From: Pseudomonadota bacterium
Lineage (GTDB): Bacteria > Pseudomonadota > Gammaproteobacteria > Burkholderiales > Nitrosomonadaceae
Direction of reading: 5' to 3'
Length of the DNA: 38,424 bases
Assembly (NCBI GenBank): GCA_018241205.1
Contig: JAFEEI010000004.1
Location: 29,312-67,735 of the forward strand
The notes beneath the pieces are model-generated. The model did no database searches, was not told the origin of the DNA, and was given only the letters and a program-made list of their open reading frames with translations. The translations under genes and the position numbers were made by a program. How positions within the stretch are numbered: position 1 is the first letter of the stretch; each line of letters starts with the position of its first letter. This document shows positions 26,824-36,429 of the stretch, one piece after another.

Positions 26824-29214
26824 TTATCGCCTTGGTATCAATTTCATCCGCCGTTCAGCGGCACCCGGCAGGAACGGTGTCGGTTCACCGCTGACCCAAT
26901 TGGCGTGTCCGCTGCCGTAGTACGGTGATAGCGGGTGCCCGCTTTGCCCGCCCGGCATATCGAAATACCCGCGTTCTTCCTGTCCCGGAGCAACCACCGA
27001 GCGCTGTGAAGCGCCGAAATCCGGCGATTGCACGCGCGGCATATTATGGTCACCCGGCAGCGGATCATGCGGCATGTCGAGCCACCGTGAAATCCACGCT
27101 GGTAACTTTTGGCTGAGTGGGTGTTTGATACGCGCCGCATTCTGCATTCCCCAGTTACGTTCCGTAATGCCGCCGTCCTGCTGCATCTGCTGCGCGATCG
27201 TTTGGGCGCAGCGCTGCAGCAATTCCTGCCAGTTATTGAATTGCGGCGGCAGCAAATGTTGCGGCTGTTGTTCGATTAATTGCCATAGAATCAGTTCGGT
27301 CTGGCTCAACCGGGGGAGCTCGAAACCGGTATGATGCCGCCGTACCGGCGCGGCGAAGCCGTTCAGTACGGTCTTCATGACTTCATAACGGTATGTACGC
27401 ACGATGCGATACGCGACGGAATGCGCGGACGCTGCTCCATCCCAATCGGACAGCGCGGTTTTCATTGCCGCGATCCACGCGGCATTACTGCCGGTTGATT
27501 CGAGCGTCGTTTGCAACAGCCGATGCCAGCGGGTTAGCAGCAGCGCACGGTAATCCAGTTGAATCGCTTGCATATCGTCAGTGTCGAATTGTTCGCTGGC
27601 GAACAGGCGGTCGCGAATTTGCAGCGCGCGTGCGCCGAGATCGAAGCCGCCGTTGCCGAGCAACGTCAGCTGTTCGCCCGATACGGTGCGCGAATTGGCT
27701 GACCACAGACGTTTTGACGGCGGATTGTGGAGCTCGGGATAATCTTCCGGATCAAGCCAGCCCTGCCAGCCGCTACCCGGAAGTGTCCAGTCGGCGGGTA
27801 TTTGCGCATTATAACCGGTTGAGCGCGCGGGGATGCGGCCCGCGAGCGTCCAGCTGATATTGCCGTCGCGATCGCCGGTAATGAGATTCTGCACCGGAAT
27901 GCCGAACAGCGGTGCAATTTCCGCCGCGTGCGCCGCCGTTCTTACCGTTTCCAGTTCGGTCAGTTTTAGATTGACGGCATCCGGCTGGAGCGCTGTCCAG
28001 GCTAGCGCCAACGGCGTTTTATCGTGATCTTGCGCAATGATTGGTCCCCATTCGGTCTCGGAAATGGTGAATGTTTCATCCGGCGCATTGCGTACGCGAA
28101 TGGTTTCTTGCACGATCTGCAACGGTTGCCAGCCAGTTGAACCGAGATAACGTGTGTTATCGCGGTCATCGATTTGTATGCGCACCCAATCGGAAAAGTC
28201 GCCGTGGCTATTGGTGAAACTCCAGGCGATATGGCGGTTCGAGCCGGTGACAATCACAGGAACGCCGGGCAGGCTGATGCCGGTGATGTCATGTATCTGG
28301 CCGGTGGCGATAGCATCGGGGTAGATGAGCCGCGAGCGGAACCAGACATTGGGTACGCGCAGCGTCAAATGCATGTCGTTGGCGACGATCGCAGCGCCGT
28401 CCGCTAACGCGCCGGAAACCGCAAAACTGTTGCTGCCCGGCATTTCTTCGCTCTTCAAGTGATCGTCCTGGAATAGCCGTTCATCCAGCGTTTGTAGATT
28501 GAGATCCGTTGCCGGGGGAAGTTGCGCCAGGGAAAATGGTTCATCGATCAGCGGCGCATCCCAGACACCGGCGTTTTGCGTCAAAAACTGATAGACCGAC
28601 TTCGGTAATGCTGCATGCATGTGCGAAAGCGCCAATTCACGATAAATATTCTCTTCATTCAAGGTGAAAAACATCGCGTAGATCACCAAAATGCTGTCCT
28701 CGTTGCGCCAAGCTACCGGCTCGGTTTGCGTCAGCAGATAAGGAAACGGCCGCACCATTAACGCGCCAAAACCCTGATTGACGCCCGTCCGGTAAGCATC
28801 GAGCAGTTGCAGTTGTTCCGCGGGGAGCTGTTGCAGCACTGCAGCGGCGCGTGCGCGCATGCGGAACGGCCGTGCTTTGCGGTCATGGGAAAGCGCGCCG
28901 GTACCGAACAATTCGGCGAGTTCGCCCGCGGCTTGCCGGCGCATCAAATCCATCTCGAAAAAACGTTCCTGCGCATGAACAAAACCCATCGCCTGCGCCA
29001 AATCCAGCCGGTTGGCGCCTTGCAAGGTGACGCTGCCCAGCGTGTCCCGGTCGATTGATACGGCCGCGGTTAAGCCGGTTAATGCGGTTTTGCCATGATA
29101 TTGCGGCAAGCTGCCGCGCAGCAATAGAACGGCTGCAAGCAGCGAAAAGCCGGCGATTAACAAGCTTGTTATCAGGAAGTAGCGGATTAAACGTAACGTA
29201 GACTGCATAAGCAT
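26824..29214 (-). CDS. Penicillin acylase family protein (Ntn-hydrolase)
   Basis: A 796-residue exported Ntn-hydrolase. An N-terminal hydrophobic signal or anchor (YFLITSLLIAGFSLLAAVLLL) is followed by the alpha-chain motif DLAQAMGFVHAQERFFEMDL. The self-cleavage site is GSNSFAVSG, giving the nucleophile Ser261 after the Gly260-Ser261 cut, then GAAIVANDMHL. Later segments (GDRDGNISWTLAGRIP, SANSRTV, PGDHNMPRVQ) fit the beta chain. Family members hydrolyse beta-lactam side chains or, more often in Gram-negatives, acyl-homoserine lactones; the substrate here is unknown. No regulator or beta-lactam gene is nearby. It is divergent from flhB, with a 203-base gap. Confidence 0.92.
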   Translation of the reverse strand: MLMQSTLRLIRYFLITSLLIAGFSLLAAVLLLRGSLPQYHGKTALTGLTAAVSIDRDTLGSVTLQGANRLDLAQAMGFVHAQERFFEMDLMRRQAAGELAELFGTGALSHDRKARPFRMRARAAAVLQQLPAEQLQLLDAYRTGVNQGFGALMVRPFPYLLTQTEPVAWRNEDSILVIYAMFFTLNEENIYRELALSHMHAALPKSVYQFLTQNAGVWDAPLIDEPFSLAQLPPATDLNLQTLDERLFQDDHLKSEEMPGSNSFAVSGALADGAAIVANDMHLTLRVPNVWFRSRLIYPDAIATGQIHDITGISLPGVPVIVTGSNRHIAWSFTNSHGDFSDWVRIQIDDRDNTRYLGSTGWQPLQIVQETIRVRNAPDETFTISETEWGPIIAQDHDKTPLALAWTALQPDAVNLKLTELETVRTAAHAAEIAPLFGIPVQNLITGDRDGNISWTLAGRIPARSTGYNAQIPADWTLPGSGWQGWLDPEDYPELHNPPSKRLWSANSRTVSGEQLTLLGNGGFDLGARALQIRDRLFASEQFDTDDMQAIQLDYRALLLTRWHRLLQTTLESTGSNAAWIAAMKTALSDWDGAASAHSVAYRIVRTYRYEVMKTVLNGFAAPVRRHHTGFELPRLSQTELILWQLIEQQPQHLLPPQFNNWQELLQRCAQTIAQQMQQDGGITERNWGMQNAARIKHPLSQKLPAWISRWLDMPHDPLPGDHNMPRVQSPDFGASQRSVVAPGQEERGYFDMPGGQSGHPLSPYYGSGHANWVSGEPTPFLPGAAERRMKLIPRR

Positions 29215-29417
29215 ATAGGGGTAACCGGATCATGCTAACGATGCCGTTTTGCGGCATCCGCAATATCCTGTAATTTTTATTTAACTCATTGATATTAATG
29301 TTTATAAATGATTGATTTCGATGTTTCGATAATAAAAGGCATGATTCCTTCTTTATTCCCGGCATTGAAGCCAAGTATTCGCAATGATAATTCATTTGTA
29401 GAAATTTGGAGCTGGTC

Positions 29418-30569
29418 ATGGCTGAAGATAGCGATTTAGAACGAACGGAAGAGGCGACGCCGAAGCGCTTGGAGAAAGCGCGAGAGGAAGGCCAAATTGC
29501 GCGTTCTCAAGAGCTGACGACATTTACATTGTTACTGGCGGCTGCAGCCGGCTTCTTGTTCATGGGTTCCGGTTTGGTGGATAAGCTGTTGATGGTCATG
29601 AAAACAGGCATGCACATAGAGCGTGAATTGGCGCATCAGCCCGACTTGATGCTCAATCGTTTTTACGAGCTTGCTTTCGAGGGATTGCTGGCAATTGCCC
29701 CGTTATTATTTTTGCTGGTGATCGTGGCATTTTTTGCGCCGATGTCCTTGAGCGGCTGGATGTTCAGCGCCAATACAATTATGCCCAAGTTCAGCCGGAT
29801 CAATCCCATGAGCGGTTTTGGCCGGATTTTCTCGGTGCACAGCTTAATTGAGCTGGTCAAAGCAATTCTCAAGACAGTTGTAATTGGCGGTGTCGCGGTG
29901 CTGGTTATTTGGAGCAACAAAGATGCGGTGATGATGCTGCTGACGGTGCCGGTCGATTTGGGCATTATCCGCGCCGGTGAATTCCTGACGATGAGTTTTC
30001 TGCTGATCGTCGGCGCGATGATACTGATCGTTTTGGTCGATGTGCCTTACAAACTTTGGGAACATGCCAAGCAATTGCGCATGACCAAAGAAGAAATCCG
30101 CAAGGAATACAAAGAAAGCGAAGGCGATCCATTCATTAAATCGCGTATTCGCAGTCTGCAACGGGAAGCCGCACGTCGCCGCATGATGGCAGAAGTGCCG
30201 AAAGCCGATGTGATTGTCACCAACCCGACGCATTACGCCGTGGCGCTGCGTTACCAGAGCAACAGCATGCGTGCGCCGAAAGTCGTCGCCAAAGGGGTGC
30301 ACTTACTGGCGGCACGCATCCGTGAAGCCGCCACGGAACATCGCATTCCGATCCTTGAAGCGCCGCCATTAGCGCGGGCGTTGTACCACCATGCGGAACT
30401 GGAAAGTGAAATACCGGAGAAGTTGTATACCGCGGTTGCCGAGGTGCTGGCTTACGTCTTTCAGTTAAGACGCTATAACGAATACGGCGGCAAAGTGCCG
30501 CAACCGCCGGTGGATGTCCCGGTTCCGGCGGAATTGGATCCGGGTGTGGCTGAACCGGGCGATGCATAA
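29418..30569 (+). CDS. flhB: Flagellar export gate protein FlhB
   Basis: A 383-residue protein of the flagellar type III export apparatus that switches substrate class from hook to filament. The ATG at 29418 is chosen because GGAG lies 6 bases upstream and the family begins MAEDSDLERTEEATPKR. Four membrane segments are seen at about residues 30-50, 85-110, 140-165 and 185-210. The autocleavage motif NPTH is intact (N269-H272), inside VTNPTHYAVALRY. A proline-rich C-terminal tail (PQPPVDVPVPAELDPG) extends beyond the cytoplasmic domain. It starts the flagellar plus-strand operon, with flhA 38 bases downstream. Confidence 0.97.
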   Translation: MAEDSDLERTEEATPKRLEKAREEGQIARSQELTTFTLLLAAAAGFLFMGSGLVDKLLMVMKTGMHIERELAHQPDLMLNRFYELAFEGLLAIAPLLFLLVIVAFFAPMSLSGWMFSANTIMPKFSRINPMSGFGRIFSVHSLIELVKAILKTVVIGGVAVLVIWSNKDAVMMLLTVPVDLGIIRAGEFLTMSFLLIVGAMILIVLVDVPYKLWEHAKQLRMTKEEIRKEYKESEGDPFIKSRIRSLQREAARRRMMAEVPKADVIVTNPTHYAVALRYQSNSMRAPKVVAKGVHLLAARIREAATEHRIPILEAPPLARALYHHAELESEIPEKLYTAVAEVLAYVFQLRRYNEYGGKVPQPPVDVPVPAELDPGVAEPGDA

Positions 30570-30607
30570 ACCGGCAATTTTAATGATGAGTTTTTACTGG
30601 TGGCACT

Positions 30608-32692
30608 ATGAATAATGCAATTACCTTATCATCGATGGGAACACTGAGCAATCTCAGGAATTTGGCTGGCCCGATTCTGATTATCATCATCCTGGCCATG
30701 ATGGTGTTGCCGTTGCCGCCATTCGTATTGGATCTGTTTTTCACTTTCAATATCGCGGTGTCGATCATCGTGTTGATGGTCAGTTTATATACCCGGAATC
30801 CGCTCGATTTCGCGGTATTCCCGACAATTCTGCTGCTGACCACGTTGTTGCGGTTGTCCCTGAACATCGCTTCGACCCGGGTGGTATTACTCCACGGCCA
30901 TACCGGACCGGATGCGGCCGGTAAAGTGATCGAGGCGTTCGGGCACTTCCTGGTGGGCGGTAACTATGCGATTGGGCTAGTGGTGTTCATTATTCTGGTG
31001 GTGATCAACTTTGTCGTGATTACCAAGGGTGCTGGACGTATCGCCGAGGTCAGCGCGCGCTTTACCTTGGATGCCATGCCCGGCAAGCAAATGGCCATTG
31101 ACGCCGACTTAAATGCTGGTTTGATCGGTGAAGACGAGGCGCGCAAACGCCGGGCGGTCATTTCCCAGGAGGCCGATTTTTACGGCTCAATGGACGGTGC
31201 CAGTAAATTCGTGCGCGGTGATGCGATTGCCGGCATATTGATTATGCTGATAACCATCGTCGGCGGGTTGATTGTCGGTGTCATGCAACATGATCTTGAT
31301 TTGAGTATAGCCGCCAAGAATTACACTTTACTGACCATTGGTGACGGTTTGGTCGGGCAAATTCCCGCACTGATCATTTCGACGGCCGCCGGTTTAATGG
31401 TGAGCCGTGTCACTACCGACGAAGATCTCGGCGAACAGGTTTTGAACCAGTTATTTAATCAGCCGCAAATCTTGATCATTACTGCTGTCATACTGGGCAT
31501 CATGGGTTTGATTCCCGGCATGCCGAATTTCGTATTTCTGCTGATTGCCTCCATTTTGGGCGGAATCGCTTATTTCAAATTGAAAAATCCGGTTATTATG
31601 CAGCCGGTTGAAGCGCCTGTGGCAGAATTACCTTCGATTGAAAAAGCGGATGCAAACTGGAGTGACGTTACACCGATCGATACGTTGGGATTGGAAGTCG
31701 GTTATCGTTTGATCCCTTTGGTCGATAAAGCCCAGCAGGGCGATTTATTGAAACGCATCAACGGCATCCGCAGGAAATTTGCGCAGGATATCGGCTTCTT
31801 GCCGCCGGTCATCCATATCCGCGATAACCTCGAGCTGCGGCCGAATGCTTATTGCATCACATTAAAGGGTTCGATCATCGGTCAAGGTGAATCGTATTCC
31901 GGGATGTATCTGGCGATCAATCCGGGACGTGTCACGGCGCAATTGCCAGGCACGGCAACAACCGATCCGGCATTCGGCCTTCCTGCCGTGTGGATCGAAG
32001 CAAACTTGCGCGAGCAAGCGCAAATCAATGGTTATACCGTGGTCGATGCTAGCACGGTGGTGACCACGCATATCAATCATCTGATCCACACACATGCCGC
32101 CGAATTACTGGGACGGCAAGAGTTGCAGAAATTACTGGATCACCTCAATACGCAATTTCCGAAACTTATTGAAGACCTGGTGCCGAAACTGCTGCCGCTA
32201 TCGACGGTGCAAAAAGTTTTGCACAATTTGCTGGAAGAGAATGTACACATTCGCGATATGCGCACCATCATTGATGTATTGACCGAGCATGCGCCGCAAA
32301 CACAAGATGCTATCGACTTAACCGCAGTCGTCAGAACCGCTCTGGGGCGCGCGATCGTCGATCAATACTACCCCGCAGGCGCAGAAGTACAGGCGATAAG
32401 TCTGCATCCCGAGCTGGAAAATATTCTGACACAAGTCATGCAGACCGGCGGCGCGCAAGGCGCCGGCATCGAACCGGGGCTTGCCGATACGTTGTTGCGG
32501 GAAGCCCGGAACGCTGCACAACAACAGGAAAAGCTGGGCTTGCCGCTGGTGTTGCTGGTACCGGGCGCAACCCGCTTCTTGCTGGCAAGATTTTTGCGCC
32601 GTGCCATACCGCAGTTGCGCGTGCTGGCGCATTCCGAAATTCCAGATTCACGAAAAATCAAAATCACTTCCGTGATAGGAGGTAACAAATGA
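30608..32692 (+). CDS. flhA: Flagellar export gate protein FlhA
   Basis: A 694-residue protein that forms the nonameric export gate. The N-terminal half has about eight membrane segments, starting with LAGPILIIIILAMMVLPLPPF, and includes the FHIPEP-family core (ARFTLDAMPGKQMAIDADLNAGLI, about residues 155-178, and the FYGSMDGASKFVRGDAIAG loop). The C-terminal cytoplasmic domain begins near residue 350 (DTLGLEVGYRLIPLVD) and contains the docking surface for chaperone-substrate complexes. The stop overlaps the flhF start in an ATGA, and flhF's ribosome-binding site lies inside the flhA 3' end. Confidence 0.98.
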   Translation: MNNAITLSSMGTLSNLRNLAGPILIIIILAMMVLPLPPFVLDLFFTFNIAVSIIVLMVSLYTRNPLDFAVFPTILLLTTLLRLSLNIASTRVVLLHGHTGPDAAGKVIEAFGHFLVGGNYAIGLVVFIILVVINFVVITKGAGRIAEVSARFTLDAMPGKQMAIDADLNAGLIGEDEARKRRAVISQEADFYGSMDGASKFVRGDAIAGILIMLITIVGGLIVGVMQHDLDLSIAAKNYTLLTIGDGLVGQIPALIISTAAGLMVSRVTTDEDLGEQVLNQLFNQPQILIITAVILGIMGLIPGMPNFVFLLIASILGGIAYFKLKNPVIMQPVEAPVAELPSIEKADANWSDVTPIDTLGLEVGYRLIPLVDKAQQGDLLKRINGIRRKFAQDIGFLPPVIHIRDNLELRPNAYCITLKGSIIGQGESYSGMYLAINPGRVTAQLPGTATTDPAFGLPAVWIEANLREQAQINGYTVVDASTVVTTHINHLIHTHAAELLGRQELQKLLDHLNTQFPKLIEDLVPKLLPLSTVQKVLHNLLEENVHIRDMRTIIDVLTEHAPQTQDAIDLTAVVRTALGRAIVDQYYPAGAEVQAISLHPELENILTQVMQTGGAQGAGIEPGLADTLLREARNAAQQQEKLGLPLVLLVPGATRFLLARFLRRAIPQLRVLAHSEIPDSRKIKITSVIGGNK
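32677..32683 (+). promoter_or_regulatory. Strong ribosome-binding site for flhF inside flhA
   Basis: AGGAGGT, an almost full match to the anti-Shine-Dalgarno sequence, lies 5 bases before the flhF ATG and within the last codons of flhA. It fixes the flhF start and makes flhF translation at least partly independent of flhA. Confidence 0.85.
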
Positions 32693-33987
32693 GAGTAAAA
32701 CGTTATATTGCATCCTCTTCCCGCGAGGCGCTGCGTCAAGTTAAAGAGGAATTGGGCGAGAATGCCATCATTCTGTCGAACCGGAAAACCCGAGACGGTG
32801 TGGAAATCATGGCATTGGCAGATTCCGACATGAGTAATCTGGTGCGCACGCCTGCTTCGCTACCGCCTTCAATACCGCCGGCGCAGGGGATTTCGCAGTA
32901 CGAGCAAAATAAAGTGCTGAGTACGGAAGAATACTCTTCAGCACTATTGCCGCTTGCCAGCGAACCGATGGAAAGTAAGAAAAACTCGAATAATGTGTTA
33001 TCCGAATCAACGGCTCAGGACATTATCGCCGAGATTCAAGCAATGAAAACCACCCTGGAAGATCAATTAGCAATGATGGCCTGGGGTAATTTCACACAGC
33101 GCAAGCCGGAAAAAATGAAACTGTTATGCAAGTTGCTGGATAACGGTTTTAGTCCGCTGCTGGCGCGCCGCCTGATCGATAAATTACCGGATGGTCTCGA
33201 TTACGAAAACAGTTTAAAGCAGGCCATATCCGCTCTAGCATCAAATTTACACACGGCCGCCGATGACGACATGATTGAGAAAGGTGGCGTGTATGCGCTG
33301 GTCGGCCCCACCGGCGTCGGTAAAACCACGACGACGGCAAAAATCGCGGCGCGTTGCGTCATCCGGCATGGTGCCGATAAAGTCGCGTTGCTGACTACTG
33401 ATAGCTATCGGATTGGCGGACATGAGCAACTTCGGATTTATGGGCAATTGCTGGGTATTCCAGTGCGCAGTATAAAAGATACCGAGGATTTGCAGCTGAC
33501 GCTGTCGGAATTGAGAAATAAGCATATGGTGCTAATCGATACTGTGGGCATGAGCCAACGTGATCAGATGGTGTCTCAGCAGATTGCCATGTTCAGTAAC
33601 TGCGGTTCGGATGTGAAACGCATGTTGATACTTAGCGCCGCATCCAACGGCAGGACGCTGGATGAAGTGATTTCCGCCTATCAGAAAAACGGCATTTCCG
33701 GATGCATCGTCACGAAAGTCGATGAGGCTGCGAGCCTAGGTGTCGCGCTGGATGTTGTCATCCGTAGAAAATTATCGTTGCATTATGTCGCGAACGGACA
33801 GAAGGTGCCGGAAGATATTCATATCGCCAATGCACGTTATTTATTACATCGCATTTTTAAATCAGCGCCGGAAGACAACGCTTTCACACTTCAGGATGCG
33901 GAGTTTGCTCTGATTATGGCGACCAAGAACAACGCCGATTTGCCTTATGCGGAAGAGAAATTGTTTGCGGGGTTGATGCATGACTAG
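32689..33987 (+). CDS. flhF: Flagellar placement GTPase FlhF
   Basis: A 432-residue SRP-type GTPase that marks the cell pole for flagellar assembly. The N-terminal basic/variable region (RVKRYIASSSREALRQVKEELG, from residue 2) is followed by a helical N domain and the G domain with P-loop GPTGVGKTTTTAK (206-218), the DSYRIGGHEQLRIYG segment, DTVGMSQRD (G3) and TKVDEAASLG (G4/G5). All nucleotide-binding elements appear intact. The gene overlaps flhG by 8 bases. FlhF with FlhG usually indicates polar flagella with a controlled number. Confidence 0.95.
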   Translation: MRVKRYIASSSREALRQVKEELGENAIILSNRKTRDGVEIMALADSDMSNLVRTPASLPPSIPPAQGISQYEQNKVLSTEEYSSALLPLASEPMESKKNSNNVLSESTAQDIIAEIQAMKTTLEDQLAMMAWGNFTQRKPEKMKLLCKLLDNGFSPLLARRLIDKLPDGLDYENSLKQAISALASNLHTAADDDMIEKGGVYALVGPTGVGKTTTTAKIAARCVIRHGADKVALLTTDSYRIGGHEQLRIYGQLLGIPVRSIKDTEDLQLTLSELRNKHMVLIDTVGMSQRDQMVSQQIAMFSNCGSDVKRMLILSAASNGRTLDEVISAYQKNGISGCIVTKVDEAASLGVALDVVIRRKLSLHYVANGQKVPEDIHIANARYLLHRIFKSAPEDNAFTLQDAEFALIMATKNNADLPYAEEKLFAGLMHD

Positions 33988-34873
33988 ATTGATTTTACAA
34001 GACCAAGCAGCGGGTTTGTGTAACCTGGTGCCGTACCGGAGAAAGGATTTTGCGCGTGTTTTTACCATTGCTAGCGGCAAGCCGCGTGTCGGTAAAACAA
34101 GTGTTGTGGTGAATCTGGCCGCCGCACTGGCGCAAAATGGTCAGCGGGTTTTGTTGATCGATGAAAATCCTTGCCACAACAACATTTGCACGAGCTTAGG
34201 GTTGCAGTCGCGTTTTGATTTATTGCATGTGATCCACAAAGATAAAACGCTGGATCAAGTGTTGCTGCGGGGGCCGGAGAATATCACCGTTCTGTCTGCG
34301 ATGCGCGGTATCCACGCCTTAAGCAAACTGAGTTCGCCGGAACAGGATTGGCTGGTCAAAAGTTTCTCCGAGCTGACTGAATCGATCGATATCGTGCTGA
34401 TCGATACCGCGATGGCTGGCACGACACATGTTTTACCCCTAAGCCTGGCTTCGGAGCAAGTCATGATCGTCATTTCCAGTTCGGCGGCGTCGATTACGGG
34501 GGCTTATGCGCTGATCAAAATCATGAGCCAGGAATACGCCAAACAGCACTTTTTGATTCTGGTGAATAAAACGGATTCGGAAATAGAGGCGTTGGCTATT
34601 TATCAGAATTTATACAAGGTGGCGAGGCGTTATTTATCAATAACATTGGAGTATGCCGGATATATTCCAAGTGATGACAGATTGCGGAATGCAACGCAAT
34701 TATGCAAACCAGTCAGTGAAATATTCCCGTCTTCTCAAGTAGCAGTTTGTTTCCGGTATTTGGCGCAAAACATTTTACGGTCTTCACCGGACACATCCAA
34801 TGAAGGAATAGAGCGCTTTATGCAGCGATTGATTATGACGAGCCATTTAAGTATGGCTAATTTTACAGTGTGA
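33980..34873 (+). CDS. flhG: Flagellar number regulator FlhG/FleN with altered ATPase site
   Basis: A 297-residue MinD/ParA-family protein that limits flagellar number with FlhF. The deviant Walker A motif is GKPRVGKTS (residues 33-41): the signature Lys34 and P-loop Lys39 are kept, but the usual GG between them is PR. The switch I region reads LLIDENPCHNN, where family members have DxD (catalytic second Asp); here the residue is N63. Walker B IDTAMAG is normal. ATP binding is likely, while hydrolysis may be weak; I recall similar divergence in other betaproteobacterial FlhG proteins. The C-terminus lacks an obvious MinD amphipathic membrane helix. It overlaps flhF, and fliA follows within 7 bases. 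Confidence 0.9.
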   Translation: MTRLILQDQAAGLCNLVPYRRKDFARVFTIASGKPRVGKTSVVVNLAAALAQNGQRVLLIDENPCHNNICTSLGLQSRFDLLHVIHKDKTLDQVLLRGPENITVLSAMRGIHALSKLSSPEQDWLVKSFSELTESIDIVLIDTAMAGTTHVLPLSLASEQVMIVISSSAASITGAYALIKIMSQEYAKQHFLILVNKTDSEIEALAIYQNLYKVARRYLSITLEYAGYIPSDDRLRNATQLCKPVSEIFPSSQVAVCFRYLAQNILRSSPDTSNEGIERFMQRLIMTSHLSMANFTV

Positions 34874-34879
34874 TTGAAT

Positions 34880-35596
34880 ATGTATACTGCGACTGGAACT
34901 AAAACGATTGATAAAGAGCAATTTATCACGGAATTTACGCCACTGGTGAAGCGTATCGCCTACCATATGATGACGCGTCTGCCGGCCAGCGTACAAGTTG
35001 ACGATCTGATTCAAGCTGGAATGATTGGCTTGCTGGATGCGATCAATCGCTACGAAGGTTCGTACGGACGTCAGTTTGAAAGCTATGCAGCTCAGCGGAT
35101 ACGCGGTTCCATCCTGGATGAGTTGCGTGAAGCCGACTGGCTGCCGCGCAGTATCCGCAAAAAAATGCGCCGGATTGAAGCTGCGGTTAGTTCTCTGGAA
35201 CAGCGTAATGGTTGTGCGCCGAGTGAACAAGATTTGGCGTCGGAACTGAATATGTCATTGGATGAGTACCACGAGACATTGCAAAGTGCGCGTGGCGCGC
35301 AATTGATTTATTACGAGGATTTTCAACAGGAAGACGAAGAACCTTTTTTGGATCGGTTGTTTATCGATTCAGAAGGTGATCCGCTGAATACATTGCTGGA
35401 CGAGAATTTTCGCAATATGCTGATTGCCGCTATCGATAATCTCCCGCCACGGGAAAAGCAGGTAATGGGTATGCATTACGAGCAGGAAATGAATTTAAGG
35501 GAAATCGGTGAAGTGCTCGGTGTCAGCGAATCCCGCGTATGCCAGTTGCATACACAAGCAGTTGCTCGATTGCGTAGCCGCTTGAGAAATCTTTAA
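34880..35596 (+). CDS. fliA: RNA polymerase sigma factor for flagellar genes (sigma-28)
   Basis: A 238-residue sigma factor. Region 2 is LVKRIAYHMMTRLPASVQVDDLIQAGMIGLLDAINRYE (about residues 15-52; quoted here as LPASVQVDDLIQAG), with FESYAAQRIRGSILDELR for core/-10 recognition, region 3 (NGCAPSEQDLASEL) and region 4 with the helix-turn-helix MNLREIGEVLGVSESRVCQLH. The ATG at 34880 is preferred over an upstream TTG at 34874. No strong ribosome-binding site is visible, so translation is probably coupled to flhG. FliA drives late flagellar genes; FlgM, encoded at the end of this window, inhibits it. Confidence 0.97.
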   Translation: MYTATGTKTIDKEQFITEFTPLVKRIAYHMMTRLPASVQVDDLIQAGMIGLLDAINRYEGSYGRQFESYAAQRIRGSILDELREADWLPRSIRKKMRRIEAAVSSLEQRNGCAPSEQDLASELNMSLDEYHETLQSARGAQLIYYEDFQQEDEEPFLDRLFIDSEGDPLNTLLDENFRNMLIAAIDNLPPREKQVMGMHYEQEMNLREIGEVLGVSESRVCQLHTQAVARLRSRLRNL

Positions 35597-35646
35597 AATA
35601 TTTTCTCGTTTGATAATCCAGTACTGGACTTGTAAACGGATTTGCC

Positions 35647-36405
35647 ATGTTCAAAAAATCAAAACTGGATTTGAATAGTGTTTCCGGCATTTTGCTGGCT
35701 TTTGCCGCGATTGTTGGCGGGCAACTACTGGAGGGCGGCCATTTCAGTTCGTTGATTCAGGCGGCGGCTTTATTAATTGTCATGGGTGGTACCGTCGGAG
35801 CGGTATTGCTGCAGAGTCCGGTGAAAATTTTTGTCAATGGCATCCAAATGAGCGTGTGGGTTTTTTTTCCGCCATCCGACTCTCCACAAACTTTGATTAA
35901 ACAAATTATCAATTGGTCACAAGTATCCCGGAAAGATGGCTTATTAGCGCTTGAAGCATTTGTGCCGGGTGTAAAAGATTCACTATCAAAAAAGGGACTG
36001 CAATTGCTTGCGGATGGCAGCGCTCCGGATAAGTTGCGGGAATCTTTGGAAATTGAGGTTATGGCTGAAGAGAATTATCTGCGCCAATCGGCCAGGATCT
36101 GGGAAGCCGCGGGTGGTTATGCACCGACTATCGGTATATTAGGGGCAGTGCTCGGATTGATTCATGTGATGGAGAACTTGTCTGACCCCAGTTTGTTAGG
36201 AAGTGGTATTGCGGTTGCTTTTGTCGCTACGATCTATGGCGTCGGCCTAGCCAATCTGGTTTTTTTGCCAATCGCGAATAAGCTGAAAGCAATTATCAAC
36301 GAACATGTCGTGCTGCAAGAGATACTGGTCGATGGATTTGTTGCGATTGCAAATGGCGAACACCCTCGTCTTATCGAGAGCAGGTTGAGTGGTTATTTCA
36401 TTTAA
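35647..36405 (+). CDS. motC: Flagellar stator subunit MotC (MotA/PomA family)
   Basis: A 252-residue inner-membrane protein with four membrane segments: two near the N-terminus (SGILLAFAAIVGGQLLEGG and AAALLIVMGGTVGAVLL), a large cytoplasmic loop (about 65-150, with charged residues that contact FliG), and two at the C-terminus (GGYAPTIGILGAVLGLIHVM and GIAVAFVATIYGVGLANLVF). The second group includes the family's proline-glycine ion-channel motif. It lies directly before motD, and the pair resembles MotC/MotD of Pseudomonas rather than the MotA/MotB of E. coli. In Pseudomonas che genes lie between fliA and motC; here they do not. Confidence 0.93.
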   Translation: MFKKSKLDLNSVSGILLAFAAIVGGQLLEGGHFSSLIQAAALLIVMGGTVGAVLLQSPVKIFVNGIQMSVWVFFPPSDSPQTLIKQIINWSQVSRKDGLLALEAFVPGVKDSLSKKGLQLLADGSAPDKLRESLEIEVMAEENYLRQSARIWEAAGGYAPTIGILGAVLGLIHVMENLSDPSLLGSGIAVAFVATIYGVGLANLVFLPIANKLKAIINEHVVLQEILVDGFVAIANGEHPRLIESRLSGYFI

Positions 36406-36429
36406 TGCATTTCCTGAAAAGATTTTTGA

